Part shown: piece by piece, positions 1-5,411 of the stretch | Layout of the letters: every line of letters begins with the position of its first letter | How positions within the stretch are numbered: position 1 is the first letter of the stretch | Assembly: GCA_021800645.1 (NCBI GenBank) | Contig: JAJYYT010000163.1 | Location: 1 to 5,411, forward strand | Direction of reading: 5' to 3' | DNA from: Actinomycetes bacterium | Lineage (GTDB): Bacteria; Actinomycetota; Acidimicrobiia; Acidimicrobiales; RAAP-2 | Length of the DNA stretch: 5,411 nt | Program-made: the position numbers and the translations under genes | Notes under the pieces: generated by a model | What the model saw: only the letters and a program-made list of their open reading frames with translations | Database searches by the model: none | Told to the model about the DNA's origin: nothing

Positions 1-187
1 TGAGGCGGGGATCGTGATGCACGACCGCGACGCCGTCGGCGGTAAGGCCGACATCGAATTCCGCGCCGGTCAGGTCGAGCGCGGCGATGCTCGCGAAGCC
101 CTCCAGCGTGTTCTCCGGCAACAGGCCTCGGGCGCCGCGATGGCCGAACAACGCCATGGGGCGCGGGGAAGGCATTCGCTCATTCAT
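1..187 (-). CDS. Glycerophosphodiester phosphodiesterase, N-terminal part (runs off window)
   Basis: Enzymes of this family hydrolyse glycerophosphodiesters to glycerol 3-phosphate and an alcohol. Only the first 62 codons are in the window; the rest lies beyond position 1. The visible part holds the family's N-terminal core: FGHRGARGLLPENTLEGF at residues 14-31 with the catalytic His16-Arg17, then GAEFDVGLTADG at 41-52 with the metal-binding Glu43 and Asp45, then HHDP at 57-60 with the second active-site His. The ATG at 187 is preferred because GGAG lies 7 bases upstream; in-frame ATGs at 175 and 157 are alternatives. It starts 15 bp after the stop of the ABC transporter gene and is probably co-transcribed with it. 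No signal peptide is visible, which suggests a cytoplasmic UgpQ-like enzyme. The family call is secure; the exact substrate is not known. Confidence 0.9.
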   Translation of the reverse strand, partial: MNERMPSPRPMALFGHRGARGLLPENTLEGFASIAALDLTGAEFDVGLTADGVAVVHHDPRL

Positions 188-194
188 GCGGTCG

Positions 195-198
195 CTCC
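195..198 (-). promoter_or_regulatory. Ribosome binding site of the phosphodiesterase gene
   Basis: GGAG on the minus strand lies 7 bases before the ATG at 187, in the 15 bp gap after the ABC gene's stop codon. It supports that start over the two downstream in-frame ATGs, at 175 and 157. Confidence 0.5.
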
Positions 199-202
199 GT
201 GA

Positions 203-652
203 TCAGGCTGTTTCGGCTTCGTCGACACGGGCATGGCCGCCCTCGCCCCGCCTGACCCGCAACCGCCGCGGGTGCAGGCGAATGACGCTGTCATGATGGG
301 CGATCGAGACGATCTGCGTCGCCGGCAGGCGGGCGCGCAGCATCGCGAAGAGGCTGGCGGCGGCCTCCTCGTCGAGCGCGGACAGCGCCTCGTCGAGGAA
401 CAGCCAGTCCGGCTTCGCGACCAGCACGCGCGCGAGAGCGAGACGCTGCTGCTCGCCGCCGGACATGCGGAGCGACCAGTTGTCGACATGTTCAAGGCGC
501 AGGCCGAGCCCGCCGAGACCGACATCATCGAGCGCGGCGCGCACCGCCTCGTCGTCCACATCGTATTCCTGCTGCGGATAGGCGACGGCGCGCTTGAGCG
601 AGCCGAGCGGAAAATAGGGCTTCTGGGGAAGGAACATCGCCGTGCCGGACGG
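203..652 (-). pseudogene. ABC transporter ATPase, C-terminal fragment (permease/ATPase of SbmA/BacA/YddA-like type)
   Basis: This is the C-terminal part of an ABC ATPase. Seen in order: a Q-loop region [20 protein letters not shown] (about 578-637), the signature [12 protein letters not shown] (about 428-463), Walker B with [14 protein letters not shown] (about 368-409), and the H-loop SIAHHD (about 290-307). The FLPQKPY-PLG block and the DWLFLDEA wording are typical of exporters or peptide transporters with permease and ATPase fused in one chain. Walker A and the whole membrane domain are absent. Reading upstream, homology ends around 640-655, where the reverse complement of a deacetylase gene begins. 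The open frame runs on to 697, but that part is an antisense shadow. The usual Thr of DEATSALD is Leu here (DEALSALD). The 3' end, a TGA at 203-205, is intact and the phosphodiesterase gene follows 15 bp later. The gene is broken either by a real rearrangement or by misassembly. The fragment call is firm; the transported substrate is unknown. Confidence 0.87.
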
Positions 653-656
653 CCGG
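640..656. other. Breakpoint joining two unrelated segments
   Basis: Protein similarity to the ABC ATPase on the minus strand ends here, and similarity to the PIG-L deacetylase on the plus strand begins here. Both genes are missing their 5' halves, and they point away from each other. The deacetylase frame meets a stop at 615-617, only 24 bases before its first convincing codon at 642. The ABC frame remains plausible up to about 655 (reading [11 protein letters not shown]), so the edge cannot be placed to the base. No transposon end, target duplication or tRNA is visible at the join. Confidence 0.8.
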
Positions 657-1103
657 GAGAGCATCCAGGCCGTCGAGGCGGCCATCTCCCGTTTCATGCC
701 CGACGTCGTCTACACGCACGCGCCACAGGACACGCACCAGGACCACCGTGCCACGGCGTCGGCCTCCATCTCTGCAACGCGGCGCGTGAGCAGGGTGCTC
801 TGCTACGAGTCGCCGACGAGCGTCAGCTTCAGCCCGAGCTTCTTCGTCGACGTGAACGGCCTCGTCGAGCAGAAGCTCGATCTCATCCGGTGCCACATCT
901 CCCAGGTGATGAAGAACGGGATCGTCGATCTCGAGGCGGTCGAGGCTCAGGCCCGGTTCCGCGGCTTCGCCGCACGGGCGAGACAGGCCGAAGGCTTCCA
1001 GGTGCACCGCTTCCTGCTCGACCCGGCGATGATCGGGCTCAGCGCGAAGGCGCAAGCCGACGACGAGCCGATCGCCAAGGCCGGCTCGGAATACGACGAC
1101 TGA
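642..1103 (+). pseudogene. PIG-L (LmbE-like) family deacetylase, C-terminal fragment
   Basis: The PIG-L family comprises zinc-dependent de-N-acetylases that act on N-acetylglucosaminyl conjugates and related sugars. The 153 visible codons contain [15 protein letters not shown], then [20 protein letters not shown] with the H-x-D-H motif at residues 32-35, which supplies a zinc-binding and an active-site His. Further on come VLCYESP (about 53-59) and a C-terminal helix-rich part containing KLDLIRCHISQV. The N-terminal AHPDDE-type metal motif and about 80-120 residues of the usual fold are missing because of the break at about 640-656. The GTG at 642 merely opens the frame and is unlikely to be the native start. 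The stop, TGA at 1101-1103, is intact. The gene converges on the kinase gene, with 79 bp between the two stops. The frame is undamaged from the break to the stop, so the native gene is probably functional in its source genome. The substrate cannot be inferred. Confidence 0.86.
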
Positions 1104-1115
1104 GCTGAGCTTTGA

Positions 1116-1150
1116 GCCGCGCGTGACCGCCCTGGCGGTGGCCGCGCGGC
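1116..1150. terminator. GC-rich hairpin between convergent genes, possible bidirectional terminator
   Basis: The outer arms GCCGCGCG (1116-1123) and CGCGCGGC (1143-1150) are perfectly complementary. Inside them ACCGC (1126-1130) pairs with GCGGT (1135-1139) around a 4-base loop. The hairpin sits in the 79 bp between the stops of the deacetylase and kinase genes, where both transcripts should end. There is no T-run on either side, so it is not a textbook intrinsic terminator. U-tract-less hairpins are common in high-GC bacteria, but their efficiency varies. Confidence 0.45.
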
Positions 1151-1162
1151 CAGGGCGCCCTG
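1151..1162. repeat. 12-base perfect palindrome
   Basis: CAGGGCGCCCTG reads the same on both strands and abuts the hairpin at 1116-1150. Part of it (with base 1150) can instead pair with CGCCCTGG at 1128-1135, which gives an alternative, mutually exclusive fold. It may be part of the termination region or a chance product of high GC content. Confidence 0.35.
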
Positions 1163-1182
1163 AGCCGGTCCGTCCGGGCCCG

Positions 1183-2625
1183 TCAGAAGTCCAGGGCTGA
1201 CAGCTCGGGTACCCATCTCCCGGCTCGCTCGAGAGCTTCCGCCCACCTCGACCTGTCCGTCACCCGTCGCGGTTCGAGCACGAGTCTCGGGCTGGCGAGA
1301 GATGCCGCCTCGGCGACACCCGCCCAGACCCCGCTTGCGGCTCCTGCGAGGAAGGCGGCGCCAAGCGTCGTCGCCTCCGTCACCGAGGCGGCGGCCACCG
1401 GTCGGCCGCAGGCATCGGCGAGCGCTTGGAGGAAGAACGCGTTGGCGCTCATACCGCCGTCGACCCTGAGGGTCTCGATGTGGAGCGCGGAGTCCTGTTC
1501 GATCGCTTCGAGCAGGTCTGCCCCCCTCTCCGCCACGCCTTCGAGCACGGCGCGGACGACGTGTGCGGCGGTGGCACCCCGCGTGAGCCCGAGCAGCGAC
1601 CCGCGAGCGCCGAAGTCCCACTTCGGTGTCCCGAGTCCGAGAAGGGCGGGCACGAAGTAGACGCCAGCCGAGTCCGGCACCGAGCTAGCCAGCGCTTCGG
1701 TGTCGGCGGCCGTGGTGACGAGCCCGAGGTCGTCGCGCAACCACTCGACACATGTCCCGGCTGAGAGCATCACGGCCTCGAGGCCGTAGCGCAGACCGGA
1801 CGGATCGCTCCAGGCGACGATCGGGAACGTGCCCGCCCCGCCGCGACGCTCGAAGGGCGGCCTTTCGAGGCCGACCGGGCAGTCGAGCATGCCGCCCGTC
1901 CCGAACGTGGCCTTCGCCTCGCCGGGCTCGAGGCAACCCTGGCCGACGAGGGACGCCTGTTGATCGCCGGCGATGCCGGCGATGACAGGCGCACCGGGGA
2001 GGGCAGAGGCCGCCCCGGATGCCCCGCTCGAAGACACGATTCTCGGGAGCATCGAGAGCGGTATGCGGAGCCGGTCGCAGAGCTCCTCGTCCCAACCGGT
2101 CGCATCCCGGGTCACGAGCCCGGTGACGCCGGCGTTCGTGTGGTCCGTCACGTGCAGGTCCCCACCGGAGAGGAGGAAGCAGAGATAGCTGTCCACCGTG
2201 CCGAAGCACAGGTCGCCATCTCGGCCCGGATCGAACATGTCGAGGAGGGCGACGAGCTTGGTGGCGGACTGGTTGGGTGCAAGCGCGATCCCGTCGGCCC
2301 GCAGCATGAGGCACATGCCGACCGTCCGCAGGTCCTGCCACCCGATGCCCGGACCGACGGGCTTGCCGGACCGCCTGTCCCAAAGGATGGTCGAGGCACG
2401 CTGGTTGGCGATGCCGACGGCGCCGACCGGACCGCTCCTGCCGAGCACCTCGGCGGCGACCTCGAGCGCGCCGTTGCCGAGCGCTTCGGCGTCGAACTCG
2501 ACGAAGCCCTGCGCCGGCGACTGCGGCAGCAGCTCCCGGTAGGCGACGTCGCGGACTTCGGCCTCGGGGGTCACGACCGACGCTCTCAGCCCGCTCGTGC
2601 CGACGTCGATGACGAGCACGCTCAT
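1183..2625 (-). CDS. FGGY-family kinase, glycerol kinase-like with altered substrate pocket
   Basis: This cytoplasmic kinase would use ATP to phosphorylate glycerol or a related polyol or sugar. It is complete at 480 residues, close to the roughly 500 usual for the family. Seen in order: the N-terminal phosphate loop VLVIDVGTSGLRAS (residues 3-16), NQRASTILWD (74-83), GWQDLRT (95-101), FGTVDSYL (141-148), HVTDHTNA (158-165), GIAGDQQASL (217-226) with the likely catalytic base Asp221, FGTGG (241-245), GLGTPKWDFGARGSLLGLTRG (330-350) and RVDGGMSANAFFLQ (387-400). Overall similarity is highest to glycerol kinase. Of the residues that contact glycerol in E. coli GlpK, Arg76, Trp96 and Asp221 are kept, but the Glu after the Arg is Ala77, the Tyr of DPYFSGTK is Asn118, and the Phe of GTGCF is Met246. 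The ATG overlaps the previous gene's stop as ATGA and has a strong Shine-Dalgarno, so it is probably translationally coupled. Family membership is firm; glycerol as the substrate is only likely. Confidence 0.92.
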   Translation of the reverse strand: MSVLVIDVGTSGLRASVVTPEAEVRDVAYRELLPQSPAQGFVEFDAEALGNGALEVAAEVLGRSGPVGAVGIANQRASTILWDRRSGKPVGPGIGWQDLRTVGMCLMLRADGIALAPNQSATKLVALLDMFDPGRDGDLCFGTVDSYLCFLLSGGDLHVTDHTNAGVTGLVTRDATGWDEELCDRLRIPLSMLPRIVSSSGASGAASALPGAPVIAGIAGDQQASLVGQGCLEPGEAKATFGTGGMLDCPVGLERPPFERRGGAGTFPIVAWSDPSGLRYGLEAVMLSAGTCVEWLRDDLGLVTTAADTEALASSVPDSAGVYFVPALLGLGTPKWDFGARGSLLGLTRGATAAHVVRAVLEGVAERGADLLEAIEQDSALHIETLRVDGGMSANAFFLQALADACGRPVAAASVTEATTLGAAFLAGAASGVWAGVAEAASLASPRLVLEPRRVTDRSRWAEALERAGRWVPELSALDF

Positions 2626-4166
2626 GGCTCCTCCTCCGGCCAGCCGGTCCCACCGTAGGGAGAGGCGAGACCCAGCTTTCCCGGGTTGAGTATGCCCTTC
2701 GGGTCAAGCAGCGACTTGAGGGACGACAGCACGTCGTACCCGGCGCCGAGCGCCTCGCGGACGAACTGGCCGCGGACGAGCCCGATGCCGTGGTGGTGCG
2801 AGATGGAAGCCCCGTGGCGCAGCACTGTGCGCATCACGGCCGACCAGGCGGAGCGGTAGAAGTGCTCGTTCCAGCTCGTCAGAGCCGCCGGTGAGCCGTC
2901 GTCGGCCCCCTCCGGCCGGCGGCCCGCGAACGTGAAGTAGAGGCATGCACCGTCCGGGTAGGCGTGCGACTCGTGAGCCGAAGCCGCGAGGAGACCGTCG
3001 AGGCGACCGAGCTCGGCGATCGTGTCGCGGTAGAGGTCGGCGATCACGGACCAGCGGGCCGAGACCTCGATCGTGTCGACGACTATGCCTGCCCGGGTGA
3101 GGGCCCCGAGAGCAGAGACGTCGTTGCGCTCTGCGAGCCAGTGGTCGACGAGGTCGCTCTCGAGGGCCTCGCCCGCCCGGGCGCACTCCTCGTCGAGGAT
3201 GCCCGTCGCGGCGTGAACGACGGCGGGGTCCCCTTCGTCGAGCGCCACGAGCACGCCGGCGCCGTCCAGACCGAAGAGGCGCTTCGACTCGGCCGGGTCG
3301 TACAGGCGGAGGACTGCGGGGGTCGCCCCGCGTCGGAGCGTGCGCCGGAGTGCCTCGATGCCCTCGGCGAACCCGGGAAACCGGTACGCGAGCTTGCTCG
3401 TGAGAGCCGGCAACGGACGGCACCGCAGTTCGGCGCCGACTATCACGCCGAGTGTCCCCTCGCTCCCGACGAACATCTGGGTGAGGTCCGGCCCGACAGC
3501 CGACCGCGGGCCCGCGCCCGCCATCGAGCCCGTCTTCACCTGCCGGCCGTCGGCGAGGACAACCTCGAGCCCTGCCACGACGTCCTCTATCTTCCCGTAC
3601 CTGGTGGAGTACTGCCCGGCTCCGCGACACGCGAGCCAGCCTCCGACCGTCGAGAGGGCGAACGACTGGGGGAAGTGCCCGACGGTGAGCCCATGGCTGC
3701 GCCGGAGCTCGGCTTCGAGCTCGGGACCGAACGTGCCGGCGCCGACCTCGACGAGCATGGACTCCGCGTCGACGCGAAGCGGCCGAACGAGCCCGAGGCA
3801 GTCGAGGACCACGCCACCGAACACGGGAACCGAGCCGCCGCAGACTCCTGAACGCCCTGCGGTAGGCGTGACAGGGACGCCCTCGGTCCCGCAGAACGCA
3901 AGAACCTCTGAGACGTCGTCAGCGCAGCCCGGCCGCACGACCGCCGCCGGCCGACGCGGAACCTCGCCCTCGAGTGCCCAGTGAAGAGCAAGCGGCCACC
4001 AGTCCCGTCCGTGCTCGGCGAGGGTGACTGCTCCGGTGTCGACGGGACAGACGGCGGCGAGGCTTGCCAGCAGGTTGGCCGACGGTGCCGTACCGGCAGT
4101 CCGGAGGTGGTCCCGGACGGACTCCGCCTCCGAAGGAAGCGGGATGGGGGAGGCCGGTACGGTCAC
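2622..4166 (-). CDS. FAD-binding oxidase of the alkyldihydroxyacetonephosphate synthase (AGPS) type
   Basis: This is a complete flavoprotein of 514 residues in the vanillyl-alcohol-oxidase/FAD-linked oxidase fold. The FAD-binding half has RPAAVVRPG (72-80), PTAGRSGVCGGSVP (101-114), then GHFPQSFALSTVGGWLACRG (163-182), YGKIED (190-195) and GSEGTLGVI (234-242). The C-terminal half has LRLYDP (286-291), DTIEVSARW (364-372), YPDGACLYFTF (403-413), SISHHHGIG (454-462) and LDPKGILNPGKLG (487-499). STVGGW, YG-IED, the RL-D arginine, ACxYFxF and the triple His match animal AGPS, which swaps the acyl chain of acyl-DHAP for a fatty alcohol. Plain glycolate or lactate oxidases lack the HHH motif. At the place of the conserved Arg in mammalian AGPS (CRVTQTY) this protein has His398. 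The start is a GTG 25 bp after the glpD stop, with only a weak GGGGAAG upstream; no nearer in-frame ATG or GTG lies upstream. It is cytoplasmic or membrane-peripheral, with no signal peptide. Bacterial members are often found with GlpD, and their reaction is mostly unproven. Confidence 0.9.
   Translation of the reverse strand: MTVPASPIPLPSEAESVRDHLRTAGTAPSANLLASLAAVCPVDTGAVTLAEHGRDWWPLALHWALEGEVPRRPAAVVRPGCADDVSEVLAFCGTEGVPVTPTAGRSGVCGGSVPVFGGVVLDCLGLVRPLRVDAESMLVEVGAGTFGPELEAELRRSHGLTVGHFPQSFALSTVGGWLACRGAGQYSTRYGKIEDVVAGLEVVLADGRQVKTGSMAGAGPRSAVGPDLTQMFVGSEGTLGVIVGAELRCRPLPALTSKLAYRFPGFAEGIEALRRTLRRGATPAVLRLYDPAESKRLFGLDGAGVLVALDEGDPAVVHAATGILDEECARAGEALESDLVDHWLAERNDVSALGALTRAGIVVDTIEVSARWSVIADLYRDTIAELGRLDGLLAASAHESHAYPDGACLYFTFAGRRPEGADDGSPAALTSWNEHFYRSAWSAVMRTVLRHGASISHHHGIGLVRGQFVREALGAGYDVLSSLKSLLDPKGILNPGKLGLASPYGGTGWPEEEP
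2628..2637 (-). promoter_or_regulatory. Ribosome binding site of the kinase gene, inside the upstream coding region
   Basis: GGAGGAGGAG on the minus strand lies 2 bases before the ATG at 2625, with its central GGAGG copies at better spacing. The same bases encode the Glu-Glu-Glu near the C-terminus of the upstream flavoprotein (PEEEP). With the ATGA overlap, this points to translational coupling and fixes the kinase start. Confidence 0.7.
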
Positions 4167-4191
4167 CGCGTGATCGGCTTCCCCACGGGGT

Positions 4192-5411
4192 TCATCTGCA
4201 CCCGGTGCCGTGAGCGCGTGCGGCGCCGAGCTCGTGTTCGATCGATGCCGTGAAGAGCGCGGACTGCTCGTGCGCCACCTTGGAGTCCCATCCGAGCTCG
4301 GGCGCGATCAGCCCCGCCACGGCCCGAGCGGCCCGGCCGGTCGCCGGAGCGTCGAGAAGGGTCGCCCGAGTCCTTCTCGAGAGCACGTCGTCCAAGTTGC
4401 CCGCCATCTCGTACCTGACGGCGTAGACGGCCTCCGCCCGGAGGTAGGCGAGACCGGGGACGAGGGGCTCGAGCAACGAAGCGTCGCTTGCGGCGAGCCC
4501 GAGCACGGCGGCGGACTCCGAGCCGTAGCGGCCCTTCAGGTGCGAGAGGACCGAGTCGGGCACACGGTGCTCGATCGCCGCGGCCGAATCGCGCAGGTGC
4601 TCGGCTCCTCCGGAGCCGCGCAGGCGGAGCCGCTTCGTCGGCGACGGCGGCAGGTTCCAACGCATCGACCGACTCGCCGCGTCGACCGCGTCCTCGGCCA
4701 TCTTCCTGTAGGTCGTGAGCTTCCCGCCCGTGATCGTGACGAGACCTCCGGCGGAGACCGAGACCTTGTGACGCCGCGACAGGTCGGCGGTGCGGTCGCT
4801 GAGGGCCCTGCTCGCGCCGCCCGCCCTCGCGAGGAGGGGTCGGAGCCCGGCCCAGGCGCCGAGCACGTCGGCGCGCCCTACAGGCTCGGTGACGACGGCG
4901 TTGATCGCGTCGAGCAGGTAATCGACGTCGGCGTCGTCCACCTGTGGCTCGTCGAGCGGGCCGTCATAGGCGGTGTCGGTCGTGCCGACGTAGGTGCGAT
5001 CACCCCACGGCACGACGAACACGGACCGCCGGTCGCCTCTCACCGGGATGACGGCAGCCGCGTCGCAGGGGAGCTTCGCCTGGGACAGCATGAGATGGAC
5101 GCCCTTCGCCGGGGTGAGCGAGCGCGGCTGCGTCGCCCCTTCGAGCGCCCCGACGTCGTCGGCCCAGACCCCTGCCGCGTTGACCACCACGCCGGCGCCG
5201 ACGCGGAGCTCCTCGTCGCCGGCTCGCACCACCGCGCCCGTGATACGGCCTTCTCTGCTCAGGACAAGCCGATCGGCTCGTGCCCGGTTCGCCGCCACGG
5301 CACCATGGTCGAGCACGGCGGTGCGGACGACGGCGAGGGTGAGCCGGGCGTCGTCCGCTCGGGCGTCGTAATAGACGAAGCCCGCCACCAGCTTCTTCCT
5401 GTCGATCGTCG
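4192..5411 (-). CDS. glpD: Aerobic glycerol-3-phosphate dehydrogenase (FAD-dependent), N-terminus outside window
   Basis: GlpD oxidises glycerol 3-phosphate to dihydroxyacetone phosphate and passes electrons via FAD to the respiratory quinones at the inner face of the membrane. The window holds the last 405 codons. The frame is open to the window edge, reading TIDRKKLVAGFVYYDARADDARL, so the GTG at 5388 is internal. The missing part, probably 120-170 residues, includes the GxGxxG dinucleotide loop. Seen in order on the minus strand: GFVYYDARADDARL, VVNAAGVWADDV (FAD domain), LTPAKGVHLML, FVVPWGDRTYVGTTDT, WAGLRPLL with a substrate-phosphate Arg, and GGLVTITGGKLTTYRKMAEDAVD. After these comes the helical C-terminal domain with AVRYEMAGNLDDVLSRRTRA. 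These are diagnostic of GlpD rather than of amino-acid oxidases, and the SRRH and GGLVTITGGK wording resembles actinobacterial homologues. It is the first visible gene of the operon. The promoter and any regulator lie beyond the window. Confidence 0.95.
   Translation of the reverse strand, partial: TIDRKKLVAGFVYYDARADDARLTLAVVRTAVLDHGAVAANRARADRLVLSREGRITGAVVRAGDEELRVGAGVVVNAAGVWADDVGALEGATQPRSLTPAKGVHLMLSQAKLPCDAAAVIPVRGDRRSVFVVPWGDRTYVGTTDTAYDGPLDEPQVDDADVDYLLDAINAVVTEPVGRADVLGAWAGLRPLLARAGGASRALSDRTADLSRRHKVSVSAGGLVTITGGKLTTYRKMAEDAVDAASRSMRWNLPPSPTKRLRLRGSGGAEHLRDSAAAIEHRVPDSVLSHLKGRYGSESAAVLGLAASDASLLEPLVPGLAYLRAEAVYAVRYEMAGNLDDVLSRRTRATLLDAPATGRAARAVAGLIAPELGWDSKVAHEQSALFTASIEHELGAARAHGTGCR

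Noticed and set aside
642..644. GTG at 642 as the true start of a short deacetylase.
   Set aside because: The metal-binding AHPDDE-type N-terminus required by the family would be missing, and no ribosome binding site suited to it is seen. It is the first codon after a break, not a native start.
653..697. N-terminal extension of the ABC fragment, starting at an ATG at 697.
   Set aside because: These codons are the reverse complement of convincing deacetylase coding sequence and carry no ABC motif such as Walker A.
233..1108. Long plus-strand open frame of 291 codons spanning the breakpoint.
   Set aside because: It is antisense to the ABC fragment and then out of frame with the deacetylase. 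Its Arg/Gly-rich, low-complexity product has no recognisable motif, as is usual for shadow frames in GC-rich DNA.
2964..3851. Long plus-strand open frame of 295 codons.
   Set aside because: It is fully antisense to the well-supported AGPS-like gene. Its product shows no family motifs, and GC-rich codon bias explains the absence of stops.
5386..5388. GTG at 5388 as the start of glpD.
   Set aside because: Sequence upstream stays in frame and matches GlpD, and a start here would omit the FAD-binding N-terminus. The gene continues beyond the window.
1..5411. A single glycerophospholipid-recycling locus linking the phosphodiesterase (source of glycerol 3-phosphate) with glpD, the AGPS-like gene and the kinase.
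   Set aside because: The phosphodiesterase lies on the far side of the breakpoint at about 640-656, with a different apparent source, so its nearness to the glycerol operon is probably accidental.

Overview
The window is about 5.4 kb of GC-rich, densely coding DNA. It appears to be two unrelated pieces joined near position 640-656. No RNA gene, CRISPR array, insertion sequence or origin was seen.

Left piece (1 to about 650, minus strand): the 3' part of an ABC transporter ATPase of the fused permease/ATPase SbmA/BacA/YddA-like type. After a 15 bp gap comes the first 62 codons of a glycerophosphodiester phosphodiesterase that runs off the window. Gene types and order look proteobacterial, perhaps alphaproteobacterial. 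That is an impression from protein style, not a computed assignment.

Right piece (about 642 to 5411): a plus-strand PIG-L/LmbE-type deacetylase lacking its N-terminus, ending at 1103. It converges on a minus-strand operon whose transcription order is glycerol-3-phosphate dehydrogenase (glpD, 5' end outside the window), a flavoprotein of the alkyl-dihydroxyacetone-phosphate synthase (AGPS) type, then an FGGY sugar/glycerol kinase. Spacing is tight: 25 bp between glpD and the flavoprotein gene, then a 4-base ATGA overlap into the kinase gene. Protein style and the frequent pairing of GlpD with AGPS-like flavoproteins suggest a high-GC actinobacterium-like source (inference).

The three operon proteins plausibly act on a common pool. 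The kinase would phosphorylate glycerol or a related polyol, GlpD would oxidise glycerol 3-phosphate to dihydroxyacetone phosphate (DHAP), and the AGPS-like flavoenzyme would act on a DHAP-derived or related substrate. The kinase lacks several residues that line the glycerol pocket in E. coli GlpK. The flavoprotein has His where mammalian AGPS has a conserved Arg. Neither substrate should therefore be taken for granted.

The main caution is the breakpoint near 640-656. The ABC gene and the deacetylase gene face away from each other and both lose their 5' halves at the same spot, which is the mark of a rearrangement or a chimeric assembly. The phosphodiesterase on the left should not be read as part of the glycerol operon on the right.
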